NCBI RefSeq assembly: GCF_042680725.1
Contig: NZ_JBHUEK010000007.1
Span: 542,472 to 606,471, forward strand
Direction of reading: 5' to 3'
Length of the DNA stretch: 64,000 nucleotides
Source: Ferdinandcohnia salidurans
GTDB lineage: Bacteria; Bacillota; Bacilli; Bacillales; Bacillaceae_L
Of this stretch, positions 32,821-41,229 are shown piece after piece. The position numbers and the translations under genes are program-made. The notes beneath the pieces were generated by a model. The model had not been told where the DNA came from, searched no databases, and worked only from the letters and a program-made list of their open reading frames with translations. Every line of letters begins with the position of its first letter. The first letter of the stretch is position 1.

Positions 32821-34164
32821 TTGAAGCAATCTGCACAATGGTCATCAAAAATAAGTTTTATTTTAGCGGCAGCAGGATCTGCTATCGGATTAGGGGCGAT
32901 TTGGAAATTCCCTTATGTAGCAGGTACAAGCGGTGGCGGAATATTTTTCATTATTTTTCTTATATTTACTTTGCTAATCGGTTTACCACTTTTATTAGCT
33001 GAATTTGTAATTGGGCGAACGACCCAAAAAAACGCGATTCAATCTTTCAAAGAATTAGCACCACGAACGAATTGGCATCTCGTTGGTCGATTAGGTTTTT
33101 TTACAAATGCGGTTTTACTTTCTTTTTATAGTGTTGTTGGTGGCTGGATATTAATTTATTTAGTAAGTGGTAGTATTGGTAATTTAAATGGTTTGACGGA
33201 GTCAGAGTACGGAGCATATTTTGGAGAAACCATTGCAAATCCATTCCTTGTTGTGCTCGCACAACTATTATTTATGTTAATTACCATTATTGTAGTTGCA
33301 AAAGGAGTCCAAGCTGGTATTGAGAAGGCGAGTAAATGGATGATGCCTGCACTTTTTATTCTTTTCATCGTTATTATTTTTCGTTCAATCACGCTTGAAG
33401 GTTCCCTTGAAGGAATCCTGTTTATTTTAAAGCCTTCTCTTTCAACACTAACTTCTGAGACCATTCTTTTTGCACTAGGTCAATCCTTTTTTGCTCTTAG
33501 TGTTGGTGCCTGTACAATGTTAACTTATAGCTCCTATCTTTCGAAGAAGGAAAATATGGTACAGTCGGCATTCTCAATTGTGGTGTTAAATATTCTTGTT
33601 ACACTCTTGGCAGGGTTAGCCATTTTTCCGGCCGTATTTGCATTTGGCTTAAAGCCTGATGCTGGGCCCGTTCTTTTATTTAATGTGTTACCAACCGTTT
33701 TTGGAAAAATGCCTTTTGGCATCGTATTTCTATTAGCATTCCTGCTTTTGTTTTTATTTGCAACTCTTACGTCTGCTTTTTCGATGCTTGAATTAATTGT
33801 AGCGATCTTAACAAAAAAGAACGAACAAAATCGAAAAAATATTGCATGGATCGCAGGACTAGTAATCTTTTTACTTGGTGTTCCTTCTGCCCTTTCTTTC
33901 GGGGTATTAAGTGATGTTAGTTTATTTGGTAGATCCATTTTTGATCTTGCTGATTTTCTCGTTAGTAATATTCTTTTACCTGTTGGGGCTTTCTTTATAT
34001 CTATTTTTGTATCATTTATATTTCCACGAGAAGCACTCTATAAAGAATTGCAAATGGGCAGCAAATTTCCGATTATCATAGTACAGGTTTGGTTCTTTTT
34101 AATTCGCTATGTCGTTCCAATTGTAATTATCATTGTATTTTTAGATAGTTTAGGTATCATATAA
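32821..34164 (+). CDS. Sodium-dependent transporter (NSS/SNF family)
   Basis: 447 residues with 11-12 membrane helices and the LeuT fold. The first helix, LAAAGSAIGLGAIWKFPYVAGTSGGGIF, is the Na+ site-forming unwound helix 1 of the family. Helix 6 (ALGQSFFALSVGACTMLTYSSYL) is also typical. Probably Na+/amino-acid symport; no substrate is readable. TTG at 32821 follows GGAGGT. An in-frame start at 32797 without a ribosome site would add eight residues. It ends in a terminator shared with the CNNM gene. Confidence 0.9.
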   Translation: MKQSAQWSSKISFILAAAGSAIGLGAIWKFPYVAGTSGGGIFFIIFLIFTLLIGLPLLLAEFVIGRTTQKNAIQSFKELAPRTNWHLVGRLGFFTNAVLLSFYSVVGGWILIYLVSGSIGNLNGLTESEYGAYFGETIANPFLVVLAQLLFMLITIIVVAKGVQAGIEKASKWMMPALFILFIVIIFRSITLEGSLEGILFILKPSLSTLTSETILFALGQSFFALSVGACTMLTYSSYLSKKENMVQSAFSIVVLNILVTLLAGLAIFPAVFAFGLKPDAGPVLLFNVLPTVFGKMPFGIVFLLAFLLLFLFATLTSAFSMLELIVAILTKKNEQNRKNIAWIAGLVIFLLGVPSALSFGVLSDVSLFGRSIFDLADFLVSNILLPVGAFFISIFVSFIFPREALYKELQMGSKFPIIIVQVWFFLIRYVVPIVIIIVFLDSLGII

Positions 34165-34199
34165 AAAAGGTGTTCCGATTTTAATTGGAACACCTTTTT
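34164..34199. terminator. Bidirectional terminator
   Basis: AAAAAGGTGTTCC at 34164-34176 pairs with GGAACACCTTTTT at 34187-34199 around a short loop, with T-runs on both sides. Confidence 0.9.
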
Positions 34200-34200
34200 C

Positions 34201-35550
34201 TTACTCTTTTTCTTCGTCCTTATTTTCTAGCACTTGTACTGGAGCAAGATTGTTAATCACCTTTATTCTCATGATGCGTTTCTCATCCATTTCAACAACC
34301 TTAAAAGTATGATTTTCGTACTCAATCTCTGGAAATGCATCTCCAGAAGGTATATATCCCAATTGTCCTATTACAAAACCGCTTAATGTATCGTATTCAT
34401 CTATTGGAAGGTTAATCTTTAGAATATCTTCCACCTCATATAAATTAATCGTTCCCACCATGGAGTATGTCCTATCATCTAACTGAATATATTCTTCATC
34501 CTCAATTGTATATTCATCATATTCATCAAATATATTACCAACGATTTCTTCAATTAAATCCTCAATTGTAACAATTCCATCTGTTCCACCATATTCATCG
34601 ATCACTATGGCCATATGGATATTATTTTTTTGTAATTCCTTAAATAATTCATTCGTGTGCTTCGATTCCAATACAAAATAAGGATCCCTTAGCAGATCTT
34701 TTAAGTTAAATGAGACATCATCACAGTCATCTACAAACTTTATTAATTCTTTGGAATGTAGTATCCCAACAATCTGATCAATACTATCATCATAAACAGG
34801 AAAACGTGTGTATTTTTCTGTAGTAACAAGATGAATAATTTCTTTTAGTGTGTAATCGAGGGGAATTCCAACAATATTCGTCCGGTGTGTCATAATGTCC
34901 GAAACTGTTTTATTATCAAACTCAAAAATATTGTTGATCATAATTTTTTCTGATTCTTGTATGGTCCCTCTTTCTTTACCAACATCGACCATCATTCGAA
35001 TTTCTTCTTCTGTTACATTTTCATCCTCAGCATTGGGATCTACACCGAATAACCGTACAAGACCATTAGTTGATACAGTTAAAAGCCTAACAAAAGGAAG
35101 CGTAACCTTGGATAAAAGGGTTAAAGGTCGAGCAGCAATCAGTGAGATTTCTTCTGCTTTTTGTAACGCCAGCCTTTTCGGAACCAGTTCCCCTATAACT
35201 AGTGTAAAGTATGAAAGTATGAGTGTTATTACTACAACTGAGATTGTATCGAGAAGAGCTGGTGCAATAGGAACTTCCATGTCAATTAACCAATTTGTTA
35301 AATATGTTGCAAAGCTTCCAGCGGCGAAGGCACTCGCTAAAAAACCTGCTAATGTAATACCTATTTGGATTGTTGCTAAAAATCCACTTGGGTTTGATAG
35401 AAGTCTATGTAACAAAATCGCTTTCTTATCTCCACTGTCAGCCATCATTTTTACTTTATTATCATTTAATGAGACCATTGCCATTTCAGATGCAGCAAAA
35501 AATGAATTTATTAAGATCAAAACGACAAGGATTAAAATCTTAGCAAGCAT
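34201..35550 (-). CDS. CNNM/CBS domain membrane protein (HlyC/CorC-type)
   Basis: 449 residues: a CNNM (DUF21) transmembrane domain with about three to four helices (LINSFFAASEMAMVSLNDNKV, AFAAGSFATYLTNWL), a CBS pair (RTNIVGIPLDYTLKEIIHLVTTEKYTRFPVY and LRDPYFVLESKHTNELFKELQKNNIHMAIVIDEYGGTDGIVTIEDLIEEIVG), and a C-terminal CorC_HlyC domain (IQLDDRTYSMVGTINLYEVEDIL). Such proteins are linked to Mg2+/Co2+ transport. ATG at 35550 is chosen because TTGGAGGT lies 7 bases upstream. Confidence 0.9.
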   Translation of the reverse strand: MLAKILILVVLILINSFFAASEMAMVSLNDNKVKMMADSGDKKAILLHRLLSNPSGFLATIQIGITLAGFLASAFAAGSFATYLTNWLIDMEVPIAPALLDTISVVVITLILSYFTLVIGELVPKRLALQKAEEISLIAARPLTLLSKVTLPFVRLLTVSTNGLVRLFGVDPNAEDENVTEEEIRMMVDVGKERGTIQESEKIMINNIFEFDNKTVSDIMTHRTNIVGIPLDYTLKEIIHLVTTEKYTRFPVYDDSIDQIVGILHSKELIKFVDDCDDVSFNLKDLLRDPYFVLESKHTNELFKELQKNNIHMAIVIDEYGGTDGIVTIEDLIEEIVGNIFDEYDEYTIEDEEYIQLDDRTYSMVGTINLYEVEDILKINLPIDEYDTLSGFVIGQLGYIPSGDAFPEIEYENHTFKVVEMDEKRIMRIKVINNLAPVQVLENKDEEKE

Positions 35551-35673
35551 TTTTAGTACCTCCAAGCATTGGAAAACACATATATTTATTTTATTAAATT
35601 CCCCTTCTTTTATTAGCATTATGCTTTATATAAAAGTAATAGCTTTTTTTGAAAAAAATGTATTCATTTTTGA

Positions 35674-35702
35674 TTGACAGGGAGTTAAAAGGATATTATA
35701 AT
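35674..35702 (+). promoter_or_regulatory. Consensus sigma-A promoter of the YceI gene
   Basis: TTGACA at 35674-35679 and TATAAT at 35697-35702 are separated by exactly 17 bp, an ideal promoter. It should be very strong unless repressed. Confidence 0.85.
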
Positions 35703-35703
35703 T

Positions 35704-35736
35704 TATCTTAAAGTAATATATCTTGAATTTAAGATA
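35704..35736 (+). promoter_or_regulatory. MarR-type operator over the YceI transcription start
   Basis: TATCTTGAATTTAAGATA (35719-35736) is an 18-bp palindrome with one mismatch, and a half-site TATCTTAAA (35704-35712) precedes it. It lies immediately after the -10 box. The pattern resembles operators of MarR-family regulators such as MhqR (TATCTCGAATTCGAGATA). Binding of a particular protein is inference. Confidence 0.55.
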
Positions 35737-35771
35737 AATGATTCTAAAATAACTTTTTGGGGGATTTTAAA

Positions 35772-36305
35772 ATGGCAAACACAAAATGGGCAGTAGACGC
35801 ATCACACAGTAGTATTGATTTTTCAGTAAAACATATGATGATTGCAAAGGTAAAAGGTTCTTTTGAGAACTTTGAAGCTACAATTGAAGCAGATCCTGCT
35901 GATTTAACATCTGCAAATATTGAATTCAAAGTTGATCTTGCGAGTGTAAATACAAAGAATGGAGATCGTGACAACCACCTTCGTTCTGCTGATTTCTTTG
36001 ATGTAGAAAACCATCCAGCAATGACTTTCAAATCTAATTCTATCGTAAAAACAGATGATGATGAATACAATGTAACTGGTGATTTAACAATTCATGGTAC
36101 TACTAAAACTGAAACGTTCCAAGTTGTATTTGAAGGTGCAGGTAAAGATCCATGGGGCAATGAAAAAGTTGGTTTCAGTGCAACAGGAAAGATCAATCGT
36201 AGCGATTATGGTTTAGTGTGGAATGCTGCACTTGAAACAGGTGGCGTTCTAGTTGGGGACCAAATTAAAATTTCAATCGAAATCGAAGCTGGAAAAGCTG
36301 AATAA
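35772..36305 (+). CDS. YceI family lipid-binding protein
   Basis: A 177-residue cytosolic YceI-fold protein (lipocalin-like barrel). It opens MANTKWAVDASHSSIDFSVKHMMIAKVKGSFENFEATIEADPADLTSANIEFKVD, the family pattern, and has RDNHLRSADFFDVENHPAMTFKS and TVHGTTK-like ITIHGTTKTETF. YceI proteins bind polyisoprenoids or fatty amides. ATG at 35772 is chosen for the GGGGGA site; the frame opens at 35757 without one. A consensus promoter plus a palindromic operator suggests stress-inducible expression. Confidence 0.92.
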   Translation: MANTKWAVDASHSSIDFSVKHMMIAKVKGSFENFEATIEADPADLTSANIEFKVDLASVNTKNGDRDNHLRSADFFDVENHPAMTFKSNSIVKTDDDEYNVTGDLTIHGTTKTETFQVVFEGAGKDPWGNEKVGFSATGKINRSDYGLVWNAALETGGVLVGDQIKISIEIEAGKAE

Positions 36306-36308
36306 ACT

Positions 36309-36347
36309 AACTATTAAAGCAGGCCTCAGTGGCCTGCTTTAATAGTT
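36309..36347. terminator. Strong bidirectional terminator
   Basis: A perfect 17-bp stem (AACTATTAAAGCAGGCC with its complement at 36331-36347) and a 5-base loop TCAGT. It serves the YceI gene and the D,D-carboxypeptidase gene, whose stop codon at 36339-36341 lies within the right arm. Confidence 0.9.
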
Positions 36348-37805
36348 GTATAATAATGTAACGATTTTATCCTCAATTGGTTTTCCGTGGGCATCGTTCA
36401 TTAAGTTGTTTAAAAGAATCGAAAAGATAAGGTCTTCCCCACTCTTCGTCTTAATAAATCCAGATAATGAACTCACTGTCCGAATTGTTCCAGTCTTCGC
36501 TTTTACCTTTCCTGCCATTTCAGGATTTTTCATTCTATAACGCAATGAACCACCTACTAGTCGCTCGCTATTACCTGCTACAGGTAATGATTGTAAGAAT
36601 ACAGGAAACCAGGTTTGTTTTTGAGCGGTAAAGAGTAGTTTTGAGATGTCGTTGGCAGACACTAGGTTAACATGTGAAATTCCTGAACCGTCCCTAATGA
36701 CCATACTGCTTGGATCCACTCCGATTTTTCGAAGCTCATCTTTTACAACAGCAATCCCTTTATCCCAACTCCCTTCTCCATTACGAATACGGCCCATTTC
36801 CTTTACAAGTGTTTCACCATGTCCATTATTACTTAACTTCATAAAAGGAATGAGGAGTTCTTTTAATGGAATGGATTTATCGGTTGCAAGTAGTTCTGCA
36901 TTTTTGGGAGTTTTTGCAATCCCATCTGTTCCAATGACATGGATTCCGTTCTTCGCTAATGCATTCTTAAACAAATCTAATGTATAACCTGTAGGTTCCC
37001 ACACCGTCATCCATTCTTGAACCGATTTCGCATTAACAGGTATTGTCCCTTCAATCGTAATCACATTCTCGCCATGCTCGCGATTGATATCGATGTCTTT
37101 TTTCTCTTCTTTTTGAACCGTTTTTGTGTTATTGATGATTTTGACATAATTGTTCATAGGTTGTACTGAAATTTCAGCTTTGTTTCCCGCTTTCTTTCCA
37201 GGTGCCACCTCGACAATTAAAGTACCTGAATCATAATCTTTATTGGGAGAGGCTGTTAAACCTGAAACGGCTGAACCATAATAATAGGTCTCATCGCTCC
37301 ACGTTAAATCGATTGAATAACGCTCATCATCATACCAAGAATCATCCGCTATTATATTTCCAAAAATCACATCTACTCCAGATTTCTTGATTTTTTTGGC
37401 GAGTAAATCTAAATCTTGCTGGAGTAAGGTTGGATCTCCTTTTCCTTTCAAATAGAGATTTCCTGATAATTTGTTCCCAACAAGCTTCCCATCTGTGAGA
37501 ACTTCAGTTGAAAACTGGTAATCTTCACCAAGAGCCGATAACGCTGTTGCTGCTGTAATCAGTTTTAAATTGGATGCTGGTCGAAGTCTAACATCTCCAG
37601 CATGTTGATATAAGATTTCTCCACTTTTTGCTGACCTAATACTAATTCCAGCAATGGCACCTTGGAGGTTAGGTTCATTTAGAACCAGTTGATTAAGTTG
37701 TCCAAGGACTTGATTTTGGTTTACGTTAGCAATTGCTTTTTCTTGTTGTGGGTGGATGGAAGGCATAATGGTTATGGAAAGTAAAAGTACAGCAAATAGT
37801 AACAT
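36339..37805 (-). CDS. dacC: D-Ala-D-Ala carboxypeptidase/endopeptidase (PBP4-type, S13)
   Basis: About 488 residues from the first ATG. It is a class C low-molecular-weight PBP that trims stem peptides in the wall. Active-site motifs are SNLK (SxxK), SGISHVN (the S-x-N region) and KTGT. The signal peptide MLLFAVLLLSITIM lacks charges, but the in-frame upstream codons ATT-ATT-CGA-ACT-AAA-AAA would supply the missing basic n-region. GGGAGG lies 6 bases before the first ATT (37823), whereas the ATG at 37805 has no ribosome site. A true start at ATT 37823/37820 is thus plausible. The symbol follows similarity to the B. subtilis DacC group. Confidence 0.88.
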   Translation of the reverse strand: MLLFAVLLLSITIMPSIHPQQEKAIANVNQNQVLGQLNQLVLNEPNLQGAIAGISIRSAKSGEILYQHAGDVRLRPASNLKLITAATALSALGEDYQFSTEVLTDGKLVGNKLSGNLYLKGKGDPTLLQQDLDLLAKKIKKSGVDVIFGNIIADDSWYDDERYSIDLTWSDETYYYGSAVSGLTASPNKDYDSGTLIVEVAPGKKAGNKAEISVQPMNNYVKIINNTKTVQKEEKKDIDINREHGENVITIEGTIPVNAKSVQEWMTVWEPTGYTLDLFKNALAKNGIHVIGTDGIAKTPKNAELLATDKSIPLKELLIPFMKLSNNGHGETLVKEMGRIRNGEGSWDKGIAVVKDELRKIGVDPSSMVIRDGSGISHVNLVSANDISKLLFTAQKQTWFPVFLQSLPVAGNSERLVGGSLRYRMKNPEMAGKVKAKTGTIRTVSSLSGFIKTKSGEDLIFSILLNNLMNDAHGKPIEDKIVTLLYNY

Positions 37806-37934
37806 TTTTTTAGTTCGAATAATGGTTTTCCTCCCTTTTTCTTTTTCTATTGTACAAGTATGGAATCTTTACCATATTTTATACAAAAATACAGGTAATA
37901 TGAAGAACGAAATGTGATTTATTTTGCATAAAAA

Positions 37935-37960
37935 AAAGCATCCCACACTTGAGATGCTTT
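37935..37960 (-). terminator. Terminator of uppP
   Basis: AAAGCATC at 37935-37942 pairs with GATGCTTT at 37953-37960, with a long A-run (37930-37937) giving a U-run on the minus strand. Confidence 0.85.
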
Positions 37961-37965
37961 ACAAC

Positions 37966-38796
37966 TTATAAGAATACAAAGTAAATAATAGCTGCTAGTA
38001 CAATGCGGTAAATCGCAAATGGTAATAGCTTGATTTTATCAATGAGGCGTAGGAAGAAGCGAATTGAAATGAGAGCAAACACGAATGCACTAATAAATCC
38101 TGCAATAAACACTGGAAGTGCGTCCACTGAAAAATACTCTATGTTTTTTAGAAGTGAAATTCCACTTGCTCCTGCCATGATTGGAACAGCCATGATGAAT
38201 GTGAAATCAGCAGCTGCTCTATGGCTAAGTCCTACAAGTACACCACCGGAAATGGTTGCACCTGAACGTGAGAATCCTGGCCATAGTGATAAACATTGAA
38301 TGAGACCAACTGTTAATGCTTGCTTATACGTAATTTGATCCACAGTTTGCGTATTTGGATGTTTAGCACTATATCGGTCTGCGACAATCATTAGGATTGC
38401 ACCAATTACTAGTCCAATTAATACAGTTTCAGTTGTGAACAAATATTCATCAATTGTATCTTCAAATAATACTCCAAGGATACCTGCAGGAATTAATCCT
38501 ACAATAATATGTGTTAAACGTAAGTGTTTAGCTCCAACTGGAACAATTTTATTTTTTCGATTTAGTCCAAGTAAATCAATAAACCGATCTTTAAATACAA
38601 CAACTACAGCTAATATAGAGCCGAGTTGGATCACAACTTTAAATGTGTTTGCTGGATACTTTCCAAGAAACTCCTCTGTTTTTAGCCACATATCATCGAC
38701 GATAATCATGTGACCTGTTGAGGAAACTGGCGCAAATTCTGTTAACCCTTCAACCAGTCCTAAAATAATCGCTTTAATTAATTCAATTATATCCAT
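37966..38796 (-). CDS. uppP: Undecaprenyl-diphosphate phosphatase
   Basis: 276 residues with about eight membrane helices. UppP recycles the lipid carrier for wall synthesis by removing a phosphate from C55-PP. Motifs present: GLVEGLTEFAPVSSTGHMI (catalytic Glu and Ser/His) and PGFSRSGATISGG (Arg and Ser site). Length and motifs are standard; overexpression is known to give bacitracin resistance. It starts 72 bp downstream of the dedA gene and shares its direction. Confidence 0.95.
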   Translation of the reverse strand: MDIIELIKAIILGLVEGLTEFAPVSSTGHMIIVDDMWLKTEEFLGKYPANTFKVVIQLGSILAVVVVFKDRFIDLLGLNRKNKIVPVGAKHLRLTHIIVGLIPAGILGVLFEDTIDEYLFTTETVLIGLVIGAILMIVADRYSAKHPNTQTVDQITYKQALTVGLIQCLSLWPGFSRSGATISGGVLVGLSHRAAADFTFIMAVPIMAGASGISLLKNIEYFSVDALPVFIAGFISAFVFALISIRFFLRLIDKIKLLPFAIYRIVLAAIIYFVFL

Positions 38797-38868
38797 TAGA
38801 CGTAAAGTACTCCTTTTTTAAAATGTCTATTTCAGGCGCCGATTGACGTGCGCCCGAAGCATTTCTAA

Positions 38869-39483
38869 TTATCTTGTTTTTGATCTTCTCTTGGTGAAAA
38901 ATATAACAAGAAACCCAATTCCTGCTAATGCAATTAATGCATAGGTGATATTGGAGTAGATATCCATGTAATGAACAATTGTATCCCATGATTCACCAAA
39001 TGCGGCACCAAGCATAACGAGTATTACATTCCAAATTAATGTTCCAAGTGTTGTAAAGAAAATGAACATCCAAAAGTTCATATTGGACATCCCTGCTGGA
39101 ATGGAAATCAAGCTTCTGATTAATGGAATCATGCGACAGAAAAATACTGTCCAGTATCCATATTTATCGAACCAAGCATCTGCTTTATGGATATCCTCTT
39201 TTGTTACACGTAATATACGACCATAGCGGTCAACAATTTTCTCTAATCGCTCGACATCAAGTAAGCGGCCAATTCCGTATAGTATAATCGCACCTACAAC
39301 TGATCCCAGTGTTGCAGCAATGATAACCCCCGTTACGGTTAATTTCGTAATAGTGGTCATAAATCCACCTGCAGTCAAAATAACCTCAGATGGAATGGGT
39401 GGGAAGATGTTTTCTAGTGCAATTAATAGAAAAATTCCAACATACCCAAATTGATCCATAAAATCTGTTATCCAATTATCCAT
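38869..39483 (-). CDS. DedA family membrane protein
   Basis: 204 residues with about five membrane helices. Family motifs: ENIFPPIPSEVILTAGGF (the E-N-x-F-P-P-I-P core), GSVVGAIILYGIGRL and the FFCRMIPLIRSLISIPAGMSNM motif with the conserved R. DedA proteins act as lipid flippases or in membrane-potential homeostasis. ATG at 39483 has TTGGAGGT just before it. It lies next to uppP; both belong to undecaprenyl-phosphate cycling in recent models, an inference here. Confidence 0.93.
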   Translation of the reverse strand: MDNWITDFMDQFGYVGIFLLIALENIFPPIPSEVILTAGGFMTTITKLTVTGVIIAATLGSVVGAIILYGIGRLLDVERLEKIVDRYGRILRVTKEDIHKADAWFDKYGYWTVFFCRMIPLIRSLISIPAGMSNMNFWMFIFFTTLGTLIWNVILVMLGAAFGESWDTIVHYMDIYSNITYALIALAGIGFLVIFFTKRRSKTR

Positions 39484-39582
39484 TTTTACCTCCAAAAAGA
39501 TGCTATTACCAATCTTTCGATAGCATTCTTATTGTAATCTATGTTTGTCCTTCTTTAAAGTATTCCTTTAAATTTTTTCCAA

Positions 39583-40335
39583 TCAATGAATTTCCAGAAC
39601 AACCGGACAGTGGTCACTCCCCATGATGTGTGAGTGAATATGAGAATCTTTTAGTCGATCTTTAAATTTCTCAGATACGATAAAATAGTCGATTCTCCAT
39701 CCAATATTTTTTTCACGGACATTCCGCATGTAACTCCACCATGTATATTGATCGGTCATGTCTGGATAGAAATATCGGAAGGAATCAATGAATCCAGAAT
39801 TGAGTAGATTGGTCATTTTTCCACGCTCTTCATCAGTGAATCCAGAATTTCCTCGATTTGCTTTTGCATTTTTTAAATCTGATTCGGAATGAGCGACATT
39901 TAAATCGCCACACAGAATAATCGGTTTGCTCTCATTTAATCGAGTGAGATATTCAAGCATTCGGTCTTCCCAATCAAGACGGAAGTTAAGTCTTGCTAGA
40001 TCCCTTTGCGAATTTGGTGTATAGACATTGATTAAATAAAAATCTTCAAATTCTAATGTAAGAATTCGCCCTTCTGATTCTTCGTTTTCATCTCCAACGC
40101 CATATGAAACGGAAAGTGGCTTTATTTTTGAGAAAACAGCTGTTCCTGAATAGCCCTTCTTAAGCGCATAATTCCAATATTGGTGGTAGCCTTCAAGGTC
40201 TAGTTCAATTTGACCTTCCTGAAGCTTTGTTTCCTGCACGCAAAAAATATCAGCGTCCATTTCATGAAAATAATCTAAAAACCCTTTTTTTACACAAGCA
40301 CGTAATCCATTCACATTCCAAGATACAAGTTTCAT
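39583..40335 (-). CDS. exoA: Exodeoxyribonuclease III / AP endonuclease
   Basis: 250 residues of the exonuclease III-APE1 family. Visible motifs: WNVNGLRA, VQETKL (catalytic Glu), GDLNVAHSESDLKNAKANRGNSGF (Asp/Asn pair), and the GSDHCPVVLE C-terminal His. It incises abasic sites in base-excision repair and trims 3' blocks. It is 252 residues in B. subtilis, so this is full length. The start is followed by an SDR gene with a 24-bp gap, which may be co-transcribed. Confidence 0.95.
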   Translation of the reverse strand: MKLVSWNVNGLRACVKKGFLDYFHEMDADIFCVQETKLQEGQIELDLEGYHQYWNYALKKGYSGTAVFSKIKPLSVSYGVGDENEESEGRILTLEFEDFYLINVYTPNSQRDLARLNFRLDWEDRMLEYLTRLNESKPIILCGDLNVAHSESDLKNAKANRGNSGFTDEERGKMTNLLNSGFIDSFRYFYPDMTDQYTWWSYMRNVREKNIGWRIDYFIVSEKFKDRLKDSHIHSHIMGSDHCPVVLEIH

Positions 40336-40359
40336 AATCTATAAAGCTTCCTCTCTTTG

Positions 40360-41094
40360 TTACTCCTCATATATCATTTTTCTCGTCATACCTCCATCTA
40401 CAACGAGATTAATCCCTGTTACAAAATTATTTTTAGAATCGGTTAAATACAGGCATGCATTTGCAATGTCAGTTGGAGTACCGACCCGCTTAGAAAAGTG
40501 TTGGTCATGGTCTTCTTTACGAAGTTCCTCATAATTACCTGTTTCAATCCAACCTGGTGAGATTGCATTTACTGTTATTTGATATTCCGAAAATGAAGCA
40601 GCAAGTGCGTGAGTAATCGCAACGATTCCACCCTTCGTAGCTGCATATCCTTCTGAATGTGCTTCAGACATCATGGCCCTTGTTGACGCAATATTAACGA
40701 TTGAGCCACCAGATTGCTTCATATATCTTGCAGCTTCTCTCGAACATAAGAACACACTTCGTAAATTCGTTTGAATCACGTCATCCCATTCTTCAACCGT
40801 AACATCGAATGGTGATTTGAATAAGCCTTTGCCGGCATTGTTTATTAAAATATCAATTTTACCATAGGTTTGATAGGTTTGGTTTATTAAATTTTTGATA
40901 TCCTGTTCAATTCTTACATCTGTTTTTATAAAAAAAGCTTCCTTACCTTGTTCCTGAAGTTCAAGGGTTTGTTTTGTTCCTGCTTCTACATCAATATCTG
41001 CTAAGATCACTTTATCTCCATTATGTGCGTAACGATTCGCTATTCCTCTGCCAATTCCATTTGCCGCTCCTGTAACAATAACAACACGATTCAT
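40360..41094 (-). CDS. SDR family oxidoreductase
   Basis: 244 residues of a classical short-chain dehydrogenase. TGAANGIGRGIA is the cofactor motif, D at VILADID suggests NAD(H), NNAG is the stabilising strand, and the IASTRAM...SEGYAATKGG catalytic Ser-Tyr-Lys is complete. The end VNAISPGWIETG and DGGMTRKM are family-standard. The substrate is unknown; sugar or 3-oxoacyl alcohols are equally possible. Confidence 0.9.
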   Translation of the reverse strand: MNRVVIVTGAANGIGRGIANRYAHNGDKVILADIDVEAGTKQTLELQEQGKEAFFIKTDVRIEQDIKNLINQTYQTYGKIDILINNAGKGLFKSPFDVTVEEWDDVIQTNLRSVFLCSREAARYMKQSGGSIVNIASTRAMMSEAHSEGYAATKGGIVAITHALAASFSEYQITVNAISPGWIETGNYEELRKEDHDQHFSKRVGTPTDIANACLYLTDSKNNFVTGINLVVDGGMTRKMIYEE

Positions 41095-41229
41095 TTATTT
41101 CACCAGCCTATTATTCATAGTTTCAAAAACTTTCCTAATCCATTATAAACGACGAAGCCAATCTGGCAAAATAAAACAGAGATTCAGGTGTTATAAGAAT
41201 GATAAACTAGGTATTGGGGAGTGAGGTTT

